This document shows positions 44,440 to 56,395 of a stretch of 64,000 nucleotides of DNA, one piece after another. The stretch comes from Trigonopsis variabilis (Eukaryota > Ascomycota > Trigonopsidomycetes > Trigonopsidales > Trigonopsidaceae), in NCBI GenBank assembly GCA_003707065.3, contig PPXM03000003.1, forward strand, positions 1,054,001 to 1,118,000, written 5' to 3'. The notes beneath the pieces were generated by a model. That model searched no databases, had not been told where the DNA came from, and saw only the letters and a program-made list of their open reading frames with translations. The position numbers were made by a program, and so were the translations under genes. The first letter of the stretch is position 1, and each line of letters begins with the position of its first letter.

Positions 44440-46695
44440 TTACAAATCATCCCAGCCAAACACTAGTTCACGTGCCCGCTTGACTCCCCAAGAAATCCAT
44501 CCTTCCTTCTTTTTGTCACCTAGCTTGGGTTCTTCAGGCGGCGGGATCTTGATGTCCCATTGGGTCTTGCCTTCTGCAGAGCCGGACGAGGGTTGCGACC
44601 GGCCACGGAAAAAGGAAGCGATGCCACGTCGCGGGGTCTCCTTGAAAATGCCTTTGCCAGAGCGCAGATGGATCGGTGTTCCATCAGCTTCATCTTCGGG
44701 GCTTGGGGGAGCAGGCATGGGGAGAATGGTTTGCCCGTCGCTCCCGGGAGTCAATGTCGTAGAAACTCCGATTATATAGCCACCGATATCGACTCGGTTT
44801 TCTTGCAGCGCTCGCTGGGCAGCGGTGGCGGTTGTATAGGTAAACTTGACCCAATTCTCACCTGCTTCGATCGGATGATGGACATAACTCTCGTCGTCGC
44901 CGTCGTCGTCGTCGTCGTCATTATTCAAGTCGATTGCCAAAGGCGCACGTCCGGTGGTCGGATCGTATCGCGGCATAAGGAACTTGGTAGGTTTTATTCC
45001 CGTGTAGTTGCCATCGCCGGCATCAAACTTCTCCATGATCACTCCAAACTTTGCGAAATAACTGATAACAAGAGTCGACAAGGATATGGGGAAACCGTAA
45101 ACGTAAACCGCGTAGCCATCTTTATTTTCTGTCTCTCGCGCCTGTTCGTCCTGACTATCGAGCTCTTCGGTGTCACCAGCGCTTTCGGCCCTGAATTGCC
45201 TCGGCGACTCTGACGCCGGATATCCCATCCAAGATGCCCTCTTGGTCAACTCGCGACCCGAGTTTGACCCCTTTCGTTGACGAAAACTTCTCTCATCGCC
45301 AATAGTTGAAAAAGAGCCTATAGTCTGCGAACGAGTCATTCCTTTTCTCGATGTTTGGGACTGAGGATAGAGTGATCGCGGGCTCTGCCTGGCAGAACCT
45401 TGGCTACCAGGACTATTACTCGAAGAGCTCCGCTTGGCATATTTCTGAGCCTTCTTAGCATCGGCGATAGCCATCGCCTCTGTGGTCATATCATAGATAC
45501 TTTCTATGGGAGGCATGCCCGCAGCTTCTAGTAGTTTATGCTGACGAGAGTAGTTCTTGGGTGTTCCAAACGACAAGCCCGAACCAGCGCGATTAGAGCG
45601 CTCAGCATTCGACCGTTCTTTAGTGCTGCCGTCGCGAGATGGACTGAATGAACTTTCACTTTTTGATAATCGACGGGAGGGTTGTTCCTCCTCTCTTTCT
45701 GCCGCGAACTTCTTCCTTGGAGTCAATAGATGGTGTGGAACAGTTACTCGCGGGTTGTTCCAGGCCGGGTTGCTCGACACTTCGACATATGTAGTCGTGG
45801 GACTAGCCTGCGCTTGGTAGGCTCCGAAACTTGAAATGGTATTTGACCGTGGAAAAGCTGAAGATCTCCCTAGAGGAGAATTCAACGCGGAGCTTCCAAA
45901 TGGCGATGCGGTGCTGCCCAGGGGGGTCGGAGGTGTCTGAGAGGTTCCAAATAGACTAGCCTGACTTTTACTCGACGGCAACAGCCCAGGAGCTGTGCCT
46001 AGGGGAGTGGACTGGCCAATGAAAGAAGGCTCTGGATGCGAACTACCAGCTGTGCTAGCTTGGGAGGTTGCTATGGATGGTGGACGTCTTGGACCAAAAG
46101 AAAACGATGTCGATGAGTTGGATGGCTTCTGTCCAAACAATGAATTTTGGGTCGGAGTCGACTGGCCCTGTCCAAAAGACAGGTTCGGGGTTGGAGCAGA
46201 TGGGATCTGGCCAAAAGAGGGAGGCTGAGAAGCGGGCTGGCTCTGACCAAATGAGAATTGTTGAGTTGGTTGGTTCTGGCCCGATGACAGCGGAGAAGGG
46301 TTGGATTGGGTCTGGCCAAAAGAGGAAGGTTGAGCAGCAGACTGGTTCTGACCAAAGGAGAAGGATTGAGAACCTGATTGGTTCTGGCCTAAGGAAAGGG
46401 GTTGAGGCTTAGTCTGGTTCTGGCCAAAGGATGGCAACTGAGAAGCAGGTTGGCTCTGGCCAAACGAAGGCGGTTGAGAAGCAGGTTGGCTCTGGCCAAA
46501 GGAGAATGGCTGAGAAGCAGGTTGGCTCTTGCCAAAGGAGAATGGTTGAGAAGCAGGTTGATTCACAGAGGTCGAAGAGGCATTGCCTGCTGTCTGAACG
46601 GGATTTGAAAATAAGGATTGGCCCTGAGACGGACTACCAGAGGAAGCCGGCGTCGAGCCAAAGCTGAAGTCTTGTCCATTTGGTTTGGAAAACAT
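44440..46695 (-). CDS. nup53: Nucleoporin Nup53/Nup59/Nup35 with FG repeats
   Basis: A single-exon gene of 751 residues. Nup35-family proteins link the inner ring of the nuclear pore to the membrane. The N-terminal about 210 residues carry about a dozen SFGQ repeats spaced by N/S-Q-P-rich linkers. A Ser-rich middle follows, with TPLG, NYSRQHKLLEAAGMPPIESIYD and other conserved segments. The atypical RRM (MPPN) domain spans about residues 526-645: YAVYVYGFP and YFAKFGVIMEKF, then an acidic insertion NNDDDDDDGDDE and WVKFTY. The C-terminal KEGWISWGVKRARELVFGWDDL is the amphipathic membrane-binding helix ending near a tryptophan. The start ATG at 46695 fits the first FG motif. Confidence 0.93.
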   Translation of the reverse strand: MFSKPNGQDFSFGSTPASSGSPSQGQSLFSNPVQTAGNASSTSVNQPASQPFSFGKSQPASQPFSFGQSQPASQPPSFGQSQPASQLPSFGQNQTKPQPLSLGQNQSGSQSFSFGQNQSAAQPSSFGQTQSNPSPLSSGQNQPTQQFSFGQSQPASQPPSFGQIPSAPTPNLSFGQGQSTPTQNSLFGQKPSNSSTSFSFGPRRPPSIATSQASTAGSSHPEPSFIGQSTPLGTAPGLLPSSKSQASLFGTSQTPPTPLGSTASPFGSSALNSPLGRSSAFPRSNTISSFGAYQAQASPTTTYVEVSSNPAWNNPRVTVPHHLLTPRKKFAAEREEEQPSRRLSKSESSFSPSRDGSTKERSNAERSNRAGSGLSFGTPKNYSRQHKLLEAAGMPPIESIYDMTTEAMAIADAKKAQKYAKRSSSSNSPGSQGSARQSPRSLYPQSQTSRKGMTRSQTIGSFSTIGDERSFRQRKGSNSGRELTKRASWMGYPASESPRQFRAESAGDTEELDSQDEQARETENKDGYAVYVYGFPISLSTLVISYFAKFGVIMEKFDAGDGNYTGIKPTKFLMPRYDPTTGRAPLAIDLNNDDDDDDGDDESYVHHPIEAGENWVKFTYTTATAAQRALQENRVDIGGYIIGVSTTLTPGSDGQTILPMPAPPSPEDEADGTPIHLRSGKGIFKETPRRGIASFFRGRSQPSSGSAEGKTQWDIKIPPPEEPKLGDKKKEGWISWGVKRARELVFGWDDL
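46060..46570 (-). repeat. FG-repeat-encoding tandem 36-bp-like repeat in Nup53
   Basis: Degenerate units of about 33-36 bp encode SQPASQPFSFGQ-like peptides. The last few units (46430-46560) are almost identical, which suggests recent unequal expansion. Confidence 0.85.
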
Positions 46696-48285
46696 TAGCG
46701 GCCTTGAAAAGGATTAACGGACCAACAACTGGGCTCTAGGACCAAGAAGAATTTTCGCTGCAGGCGCTGGATCGAAGATTTGTGTTTGTGTAGGTCGGTC
46801 GCCTAAACAACAGTGTAACGGCGGTAACTAAGCTGGAACGTTGGCATCTTGCAACACGCATGTTTGACTGAGTGACGATATCTGCAGAACAAAGAACCAC
46901 TCGAGGTTCTCTTTGTTTATACACCTGGTTCTCCCTTGATTGATTGTGCTTCATTTTTTCATTATATGCCTGAAATTTGACGGAATCTGATTGTGTTCGT
47001 CACTACCATTGTCGGCTCAAGACAAAGGAAGGGTCTTTATGGTAACGGCCATCTTATTAATGCTTGCACAGTGGTCGTGACATGGTGCTTTAATTAGTTA
47101 CTGGCGTTATTGACTATTTACCTTTTTCTACATGTCCAATCGCTAGCTCTTTGGTTCCGCCTGTGTTTATTCCTTTTACCAGACTGTGTCCCAGCAACAT
47201 CTACAGGCACCGTAGAATAGAAGTCCTTGGACTACCCTGCTTAGAATCGACGATAGCAAGAACCAAACCAATAACAACCGAGAGAGCGACCATTTCGTGA
47301 CACTTGATCATGGGAAGCTCTATTTCTTGGTCCATATGGTAGCTATGTGGCTGTAAATTCCTCTGGATTCACTCGAATGTGTATTGCATATTTCCGTCTG
47401 TAGGACTCAAGAGCCATTGTATAATGAATAAGCCGTACGCCACATTTTCTTGGCTGACTTTGTTGGCTGGTCGCTCCATCAGACCAGGCGTACTCAAGTA
47501 CTGGAATCTCTATTGAATATCTGCGAGTACGCAATCTGGAAACATCAGTGACTATGGTATATCCTCTCTATCGCAATGTAGATTACAACTTTTATTCTGC
47601 AGCGACTTATTGCTCTAATTCACACAGGTCTAGTCACCGCTAAGTTGTAAAACAACGCTGCTCGCCTGTTTCGTGAAACAGGACATATTGGTATGTACCT
47701 GCTCAGAATACATGGAGCAGTACGTGCCAACCTAAAGACGTAAGCCATGTGTTCAACAGAGCAGAATGGTGCTCTTTAAAATCACAGTGCTGCATTTAAC
47801 CGCACGCTGAATCCAGACCACACGTCAATTAATCAAAAATTATGTAAATTCTCTGCTCTTTTAGCTTTGGGAAAAAATTAATCGAAGCCAAGGAATTTAA
47901 GTACGACAGCCTCAATGCTAATACAAGGAGCAAATCCTCGGCGGATCTGATGCTCCATGCCTCACATGCTGCGGCTGAAAGCGGTGAGCACCGTGTCTGA
48001 AATGGGAGCCACGAAGAGTTACATAACTCTGAACCAAATTTAGGACGTTTTATCTAACACCCGAACTCAAATTGAGAAAGAATTCTTGTTCCATACTAGT
48101 GGATAGACTGTTGGTCAACTATAACTTGTGCTCTATTCGGTCACTACGCGGTGCCTTTTGCGACATCTGAACATCCAACTGACAAAATTACTTTATCTGC
48201 GACTGATTTCTGATCCCACCGTGACCAACGATTTTATCTGACCGGAATCCTTCTTAGGTCTTCTTTCTCTTCGCGTCTTTCTTTC
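46696..48285. other. Intergenic 1.6 kb, divergent promoter region
   Basis: Between the Nup53 start (minus) and the first Svl3-like gene (plus). A perfect 8-bp-arm hairpin CCTGTTTC-GT-GAAACAGG lies at 47665-47682. No gene was recognised. Confidence 0.4.
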
Positions 48286-50129
48286 ATGTCACCCTCGAAG
48301 GCGCCATCAAAATTGAAATTCCTTATAAGTGAGTGCTTTCATGAATTGTTGCTGATCCTATAGTTGGAAACACCCCTATACTGGCTTATTTGGCATGTAA
48401 AATTCCTATTTCAGATGTCGGCGAGACTCATCTAGTGTGGACGAGACCGAGTTCCTTGTCTTATGCGATCAAGAATGGATTCTCATTTAAGCTCTCGGAC
48501 CGTCACGAGGAAAAATTCACTCCATCCAAAGTGTATGCGAGCTTGGAGGAACTATTAGGTCACCTGGACTCGTCTTCCTCTTCTCAGCAGAACGGTGACA
48601 GATCCGACACTAGTCCTTCCATGGTGGAGTCGCCTCAGCTGCCTCTGGCTGGACGACTTGGAGCAGACGTGATAATGCTTGATATTGCCGACATAGATCC
48701 AGACGAGCCATATAGCCTGACGAACCTTGTCGGTCGGGTGATTACTCCTGGACGAACCTGTCTTCTCTTGAACACTACCAGCACGTGCGGATTGGACACA
48801 TCACCGGCCATTTGTGGATTCTACCAGGCCTTTCCTATTAACCCTGTCTTGTCATTTGTTTCTGATATTCCCATGTTCCAGTTGGACTATAACATGACCT
48901 GTTTTGGCCTTTTGGCTAGTCCGCTGGAATCTAAAAAGTCTAGCCATCCTACGTTATATTTCCTCGATACCATCGGCTTGATCAAATATAGGCTAGAAAA
49001 GAGCAGTGGTCGACGAAGATCCGATGAGGTTGGCAGAGCATATGGGAAGGACTCTACTGACTTTGAGCGGACCTTGGAGGGCGGAAACGAGAGTCTTGTG
49101 CAAGATATTTTTTCCGTTCTGAGAGAAGTGTTTGAATTGAGTGCAATCTCATGCGTATGGTCACAGGACCTGTTTCGTCTGCAATGGAAGTCGATCCTTA
49201 TCCCTAATTCAATCTACAGCGTCTCGTTTCTGACAGCTAGACCCGAGAGTGCGCAAGGCCTCGTTAGAGCTGCTCAAAAGTCATTGAGTAAACGGTCTTC
49301 GGGGTCACCAGAGCCATCTGAATCCGCCGGCCTTGCGCTATTTACGAGAGCCATTCATGAGCTTGTTAAGCTTGCTGAGGTAATGTCTCTGTATTCCACT
49401 GAAGGTCAGTTTCTCGAGGACACGCTCGAAGGTCTCGAAACGGCGAGCAACATTTTCAAGGGGATTGAGACTCGCTACGGTGACACATTCCGCGGGCGCT
49501 TCCCTGTGATAAGCGACAAGCCTGCACTTATTGCCGCTCTCAAAGGGCCTCTGCAGCTGGCTCGCGACTGTTCCTCGCCGGCACTCGAACTGCCAAATCT
49601 GCTGACTACAAGTCTCCTTCTATCCATGACTCCAGACCATGTGTCCCGTAGAGACATCCAGGACGCTCCGGGAAGGGGGGTGAAGACTAGAGATGTATTC
49701 CAGTCTCCAGGAAAGCCACGGGGTCCATACGTGAATGGTCATAATGTACCTTTGGCCAAGCACGAACGCCTGAGGGCTGGAGAAGGCCAGATGTCCGAGT
49801 CTTGGCAAGCGGGTCCAATGCCAGGACCGATGCCAGGCGCTCCAGTAAATCCTTATATCCCTGCACCCATGGCCGGCTATCCTGCAGTAGGTTATGTTCA
49901 TCCAGAGAGAGCCCCCAGGACTCGACCACCAGGGCCTCCAGGTTGGCGCATGAACCCACCATTGCGGCATGATCCGGAATTAGCACAAGATCCAAGGGGG
50001 TATATGACAGGCTATAATTCGCGGTTCGACTCATCAGAGCCAGTAAGCCGATCAGCTTCTGCGATGTCTTTTACTCCCATGCCTGGAAGAAACATGAGGG
50101 GCAGGCCCATTCCTGAGTATAGGTCCTAG
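48286..50129 (+). CDS. Svl3/Pam1/Mug72-like Rossmann-fold protein, copy 1
   Basis: Exons 48286-48328 and 48364-50129 give 602 residues; the intron is 35 bp. The N-terminus after splicing, LKFLIIGNTPILAYLACKI, is a ketopantoate-reductase-type nucleotide-binding strand. Family features include DVIMLDI, a middle helical segment WSQDLFRLQWKSILIPNSIYSVSFL like the PanE C-terminal domain, and a Pro-rich disordered tail. In S. cerevisiae Svl3/Pam1 locate to the bud and neck, and S. pombe Mug72 is the relative; true reductase activity is doubtful because the glycine motif is weak. It faces copy 2 tail to tail. The tail is shorter than copy 2 and lacks its basic end. Confidence 0.62.
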
Positions 50130-50907
50130 TTCTCACTCAAATGTATAGTAGCTTCTCTCCTAAGAGAAGTAGTTGGTCTGTTCTACATTTCCCCTTGGTC
50201 CTGACAACTCTGACGACTCGAAAAGATTGAAGTGTTTGTCAACAGTGGTTCCCTTTGCGTGCTTGGTTGAAGCCTATCAGCGGCGTCTAAAGCATTACAC
50301 TCGTCTGTTCTAGAGATGAGAAGAGTCAGTCGTGCATTCTCGGCACTAGACTGATCTAGCTGCTCACCACGACTGTGACTGATTCAATGGACTTGTCTTT
50401 TATTTATTGCTGCATCAGGCATGGAATACCATATGAGTGTGAAGACAGCCAAACGTTGTCTCGTCGTTGGGTTTTGGTTTGTAAGATAGAGATAAAAAAT
50501 AGCGTAATTGGGTGGAAAAAGCAAGCGAGCTACCTTTGTAATAGATATGACTTGTAGTAGCAGAAGGCATGCGAATGAGTAGTGACTAGCGTGCTGCCAC
50601 TCGCTTTGATACGAAGGGATGTTCCATGTAGCAAGAAACATCGAAACCAGAATATTTTCTAAACTCAGCTTCGATCCATGGTCAATTCTGTGTGGATTAA
50701 ATTATTTCTTGGAAAGATAGACTCAAAGGGTTCTACTCATCGTGGACCTGGTTCCACTGGTGTTACGCAGGAGTCAGCAGACATGGAACAGGCCAAGATG
50801 AGAGCGATCCAGCCGGTCACGATGGCGCAAACAACGGCTACGAGAAAAGTATAGTACAAATGTTTATTTTATACACGATTAAATAGGCAGGCAGTGCCCA
50901 CATGCAT
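50130..50907. other. Spacer between convergent Svl3-like genes
   Basis: 778 bp between two stops. No gene was seen; an 85-codon frame on minus (50384-50641) has no recognised feature. Confidence 0.4.
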
Positions 50908-53196
50908 CTACTTTTTCCCTCCGAAAAATCCCTTCATTCGTCCCAAACCCTTCTTCTTCTTGTCCTTGATGGCAAAGTCGTCATCGTCAGCAGACGATGC
51001 ATACGAGTCCTGTCGTTGATGGAACCCTGGCTGGAGCTGTGAAGGCGCCGCCAAGGGGGCCTGTTGAGGGTAAGTTCCGTAGTTTTCGCGTTGCTGAGGG
51101 GAAGACGGAGGATAGGACTGTTGTAGCTGGCTAGGCGAAGTCGAATATTGATCTTGCCTGGCTGGTGCTGGTTGAGAGCCTCCACCTTGAGGGCCCATGA
51201 TGCCGTACTGAGTAGCCTGACCCTGGGGAGCATTGGCGTACTGATTGGCCTGTCCTTGGCCGTATGTGGGCGAGGACCCGTACTGGCTGGCTGGAGGAGG
51301 CTGGTTAGACTGCGATGACGCAGTAGACGAGTACTGTCCTTGGCTTGCCTTTTCGCTTGAGTAAGACGTCTCGTTTTCGTCGACCCTTAGATCCTTCATC
51401 ATCCCATTAAGCTGTTCACCATTATTGCGTCTATATGTATCATATGTTCCCTCTTGGATGGCGCTTTCGCCACTGCGTATCTTTGAAGACTCGACGGTGC
51501 CGTAGCGACTGGAAGTGATGCCTTCGAATCCTCCGGCAACAAGCGAGCTTGGTGAGAGGTCCTGGCCTTCGATTGGTATGCCTGATCGAGATCCCCTAGA
51601 GTAGCCCCCGCTCGCTGAGCGCTGGCCAAGGAGCTTTTGGCGCAGCTCGTGTGACCCTGGGCCCATTGCCCGGCTTCTTCTCCGCTGGGTCATGGACATC
51701 ATGTCGATGCTCCCAGGAGCAGGGACGACCTCGTCGAGGGCGCCGAGATCACTGTGGCTCTGGGACCGGTACGGGCGAGGTGCAGGCATAGGAGGACCGT
51801 AGCCTCCAATGACAGACGACGCCGATCGGCGGGGAGGCGCCACGAACGAGCCAGGACGAGGAATGGGCCGGACGTACGAGTCAGGAATGCCAGACATTGC
51901 GCTATAAGGACGAGCAGGACGCTCGTAACCTTGGCGATCATAGGCTGAGCGCTCGTAACCACCCCGCTCGTAGACGGCGCGGTCGTAGCCGTAGGACTGA
52001 AAGTAGTCTTGACGAGGGGGGGTATATGCTCCACCAGGACCAACGGGAGGGGCAACAGGATAGCCTCCCGGCGCAGGCTGAGCCGGATGAGGAGCCAAAG
52101 GAAGAGTTTGAGACTGCTGGAGGGTTGGGGTCCCGGCAGCAACGGGAGCCTGGGGGGTTTGAACAAACGACTGTTTAAGAGAAACCATGAGCGTATAGAT
52201 GGCTTCGAGGGTTGGGGAGGGGAGACGGAGCTGACGAGCAGTGAAGATCGGGCCACGCAAACAGGCAGCCAGTTCCTGGGGACGAAACGCGATATAGTCC
52301 AGCTGGCCGGGACGACACGAATCCACAAAGGTGTCGATACAGGTGACGGCGAAGTCGCCAGGGAAGTCGACTCCAAATGTGTCGCCGATATAGATGATTT
52401 CGTCGATCAGGGCCTGGGTGAGTTTGCGGAGACTAAAGGGCTCATCGCTCCGTAACGCGGCCGCCATATCACCCAATCGTTCGACCAGAAACATCACCGA
52501 GTAAACAGCCGCTGGTGCAACCGCCACAGGCCACTGGTTGAACGAGATATCGGGGGCCCAGCCCAGTTCGGTCGCTCCTGCAGCAAACGTGTCTCGCAGA
52601 TCCTGGTAGGCGTCCTGGACAACCGCTTGGGTCTGGGGATCAACCGGGCCCAGGGTGAACGAGTAATCTGGAGAGATGAGCGTCAATTGCTCGGGGCGGT
52701 CCATCTCTGGAACCGCCACTCGAGCGTCGATATCAAGTAAACAAGCTGGCACATCCGTCATCGACCACAACGACTCTGCCCCAGCCCAGATCCCACAACT
52801 TAACGACGTGTCCACAATCAGCAGCGTTCCCGAAAGCAGTACGGGCCGTAGAGTATCACTTAAAGCCTTGGAATCATCTAAAGGCAGGTCTGCCGGGTGG
52901 ACCACCACCGCGTCATACGGTCGGTCCAAATCAGTCGTCACATCCGACAACGACCGGTACAAGGTCGTCGGGCGGAATCTGTCTGATCCCTGGCCAGTGC
53001 CAATGGAGATTCCGTACGATACCACCGCATCGTACGAGGTGGCTGACGGTGAGTTCCACACCACCGAGATATCGGCCGTCGCCGCAGAAAGACGCCAAGC
53101 AAACAAACAAAGCGCTGGATTCGTACCAACTGTCGGTCAGATCTTTTCCCGAGCGTCTGCCTTACCAATAAGAACGCGCAGCCGGCGGGCGGTCAT
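50908..53196 (-). CDS. Svl3/Pam1/Mug72-like Rossmann-fold protein, copy 2
   Basis: Exons 53166-53196 and 50908-53129 give 750 residues; the intron is 36 bp. The spliced N-terminus RRLRVLIVGTNPALCLFAWRLS aligns with copy 1, and the intron sits in the same codon position and phase. Shared features are DAVVVHPADL, TLLIVDTSLSCGIW, the PanE-like helical segment FNQWPVAVAPAAVYSVMFLV, and a tyrosine/proline-rich tail. The C-terminus is strongly basic (KKKKGLGRMKGFFGGKK), possibly a membrane-binding element. The tail has repeated YERGGYERSAYDRQGYERP sequence. The assignment to this family is from memory of sequence patterns and is moderate. Confidence 0.62.
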
Positions 53197-53609
53197 GACG
53201 CGTTGCTGAGTGGATGTGGGAGTGAGTGTAAGACTCTGAAGTAACATCTTGCTACCCTTCTCGGAGCTTACGCTTCGCCTTCGCCCGGCCTATATTATTC
53301 GCTATCGACCAGGTTTTTCTTCTTTGCTCTCCCATTCGCCACGTTTCTTTCTTCTTGCCGCCAACCAGGCCCTCTCGTCCCTAGAGCGGAGCTATATTTA
53401 GATCCCTACGTAGCTGCCTCCGTCGCACGGCTCAACCAACTCATCTTGAGCCCTGTCACAACCCCTAGCCACCCCAGCCAAGCCTGGTGAGATGGCAACG
53501 GCAGTCGACTAGACTGCAACGAATGATTCGACTTTGACTAGACTGCAATGCGTGATTTGACTATGACTAGAGACCTCCACTTGTATCATACATTCCCTGA
53601 CCTATTATT
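53197..53609. other. Spacer of 413 bp
   Basis: Between the start of Svl3-like copy 2 (minus) and the GATA factor 3' end (minus). A long open frame on the plus strand (53548-54666) is the complement of the GATA gene and is not coding. It contains the near-duplicate phrase TTTGACTAGACTGCAA around 53532-53548. Confidence 0.4.
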
Positions 53610-56395
53610 TTACAATGACATCGTCAACCAATCCCATTCGGCCCCGTTGGCAACTACTCCTCCATTAGACTTTGGTTTGTCCCCTCGATCGACGCCCCCC
53701 ATTAGATCATGCATTTCCGTATCCATATCAACTCCTTGGCCTGGAGATGTAAAAGATTCCGCCTGCATTCGTGCATATCCTGCCTCTGCAATGCCCGCCA
53801 GGTTGGTGCCCGACGAGGCAAGCGGTTCGTGCTGGACCGGCCGCGCGTACGACTTGGACGAAGCGGGCACAAACCCGGTGATGCCTCCGTTCTTGTTGGT
53901 CTCTTGCCTCAGTGGCGGCTGGCTGCTGGTCCCACTACTCGCTGGAGACGGGTTCTGGGGCGAAATCGACGATCGACCGCTCTTGGACTTTCTAGGTGAC
54001 ACGCTGTCAGAGCCAGTCCATCCCATTCCCGGCGAGGACTCGTTCGAATTGGGACCACCAGTCATCGACGACGACGGGTTTGTACCAGCGCTGTTGGAAA
54101 CGGCAGTGGCCTTTCGAGAACTGCGCTTGCTCCCGCTCCGGGTGGCAGTAGTGGGCCCCGTACCGCAGTTGGCGCCGTTGCGATTGCGCTTCTTGATCAC
54201 ATCCGTCTTGAGCGCAAGGGGGCGCACAACCCCGTGCAGCTTGAGGAAAAGACCACAGGCATTGCAAAGAGGCTGGCCTTCGGGATCCCGCCGCCACAGA
54301 GGAGTGGTCTGGGTATTACAGTTCGTGCATCGGGTGGGCGTGGCCCCTTCTTTTTCCTTCTCTTTGTCTTTGCCGACCCCCTTACCCGGCATGGCGTTGG
54401 GCGAAGGCACTTCACTCTTGATGGTCGAGTCGCTCGGCGAGGGCGTCGAGATCTTGCGGCTGTCTCCAAACCCAACTCCTCCCAGAATCCCAGAGCTCGG
54501 CGACCGCGCGCTATCAGGGACGCGCTTGCTGAGATTCTGCTGCAGCAACGAGGCTGTCGCCGCGTTGGTCCCTTGCAGCCCGTTCACCGTCCTGGCCACT
54601 TTCTGTTTCCGACCAAAGCCATCATTGTGCTCTTCGTTGACCGAGCTCGAGTTGCGTCGAGAGTGAACGTGGGTATGCTGGCTCTGGGGCCCAAAGTCCG
54701 ACGTTTGCCGTCCAAGAGGTCTCCGGGAAAAGCGGTTGACATTATTGCCCAACGATCGGCTATATCCCAAGTCGGACTCCTTATTCTCATCTATTCCAAT
54801 CCCTATGCCCGCTTCTGAAAAAATATTAGAAAAATCACTGGCAAAGTCCGACGATGATAGAGCTGACGCTCCCACTGAGCGACTCATATTATTGTAGTTT
54901 GACGAAGAGCCAGATGACCCTCCCAGGTGCTGGGGATCGATATGCTCGACCCGTAGATTGGACGGCGACCGCCCCTCGGCAGTAGAATGAAGCCCAGGCG
55001 TTGCCGACTCACTAGCAAACATCCGCTCAATAGAACCAATTCCGTACGAAGAAGGGAGCGATTGCCCGGGAGTAAAGCGCGAGCCCTGGCTTGGCTGGGT
55101 GGCATTGGCAGCTGGTGGCCGGTTGTCGAAGAAGATAGACTCTCGGGTTTCGGGAATAGGATGAGGGGTCGAGGTTGCTGATTTCAGGGCCGCCGGAGGA
55201 GTCGAATAAAATGAGCCAGGAGTAGAATAGAAGGAAGTGCCAGGAGCGTAGAGCGAGAATCCGGGAGTGGGTCCGGGAGAATTGACTGAAGGGGAGAACG
55301 CATGGGGAGTCTGAGAAAAGGAGGAGGAAAGAGAGCCATTGTTGTCACCCATTAACAGGCCCATTGAGCTGACGTCGATCGGGTGCGATGCTCCTTCATG
55401 GTACCGTACTTCTTCACCACTTGCACCGCCAAAGCCCACCAGCGACGCTGGCTGGCTGTTACCCGGCCCGCCCTGGGGTCCATGGGTCATGGCCTGCTGA
55501 GGGATGAAGATGTTACCCGGGCCGGCATTTGAGGGTTTGATTGGCCGAGCCGACCCGGTGGGTGCAGCATGGGGTTGGAGAGGGACGAAATCGGATGGAT
55601 CCATTGATTCATGGTCAAACTCTGTAAGGTGACGAAAGGCAGAATGATTAGCGGGAGATTGGTTCATGGGCTTGGCGGAGTCGGGGAGGACAGACGAGGC
55701 GAGGGACGTAGTAAGCGACGGGTCTTCGAAATGGGTGGGGGCCTGAGTAAGACAGAGATCAAAGTCTCCAAATTCGTTGGACGTAACAGAATGAAGGCCT
55801 TCAGGGGGCGACTGGACAAAGCCAAAAGGCGAGCCGACGATGGACGACGGTGTGAAGGAGAAGTCGTCAGGCAGGTCGGCCGAAGTATGAGAAACTTGAG
55901 GAAACAGCGTATTTGGATCTTCGCGCAGCGTCTGCCCTGAAGGAGAGCTTAGAATTAGTAATGGAAAAGCGCACTGAGCTCAGTTGGCTGATCTGAGCGC
56001 GCGTCAGGTCAAAGCCAGCGGTGAGGAAAAAACAGCAAGACAAATCCAGGAAGACCCAATAAAGAGTTGGAACCAACCTGGATCACTTTGAGGGCACCTA
56101 AGCCACTGAGCTCTGCGGGAGGCACCTACCTTTCTTCTTTCCGGCGTAGACTCATAGCCATCATCCTCCACGTCAAATTTTCCATTCGTTGTTGATTAGG
56201 CAGCGAGCTTTTAGTCTTTGCGTATAGTCTCCAGACTTGGGTCGCGAGCGGGTCAGCCTTGGCTAACTCCTCTGGGCTGGGGTCATCATTTGACAAGAGC
56301 GCGGGAGCATGTTCCAGAATCGACTGTTTTCTAGCAAAACTGTCATCGATATTAGGAGGCCCGTTTCCTGAAAGGTGGTGTGGCCCTGTGCTCAT
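53610..56395 (-). CDS. areA: AreA/Nit2/Gaf1-type GATA transcription factor
   Basis: Exons 56130-56395 and 53610-55947 give 867 residues; the intron is 182 bp and ends in CTAAG. AreA-type factors activate nitrogen-catabolite genes when good nitrogen is scarce. The first exon has the conserved N-terminal block [20 protein letters not shown] and [17 protein letters not shown] (about 48-87). The zinc finger (about 626-650) is [18 protein letters not shown] with [18 protein letters not shown] and a basic [10 protein letters not shown]. The protein ends [11 protein letters not shown], matching the AreA C-terminal tail that binds NmrA. The second exon was followed codon by codon and is open from the acceptor to the later methionine. 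The 5' leader is long, as in many areA genes. Confidence 0.93.

Noticed and set aside
53548-54666. 372-codon open frame on the plus strand
   Set aside because: It is the exact complement of the GATA factor coding region with biased codons; no recognisable domain.
55960-56010. tRNA-like D-arm text (AGCTCAGTTGG)
   Set aside because: It is inside the GATA factor intron and has no matching acceptor stem, anticodon arm or TTCGA T-loop.
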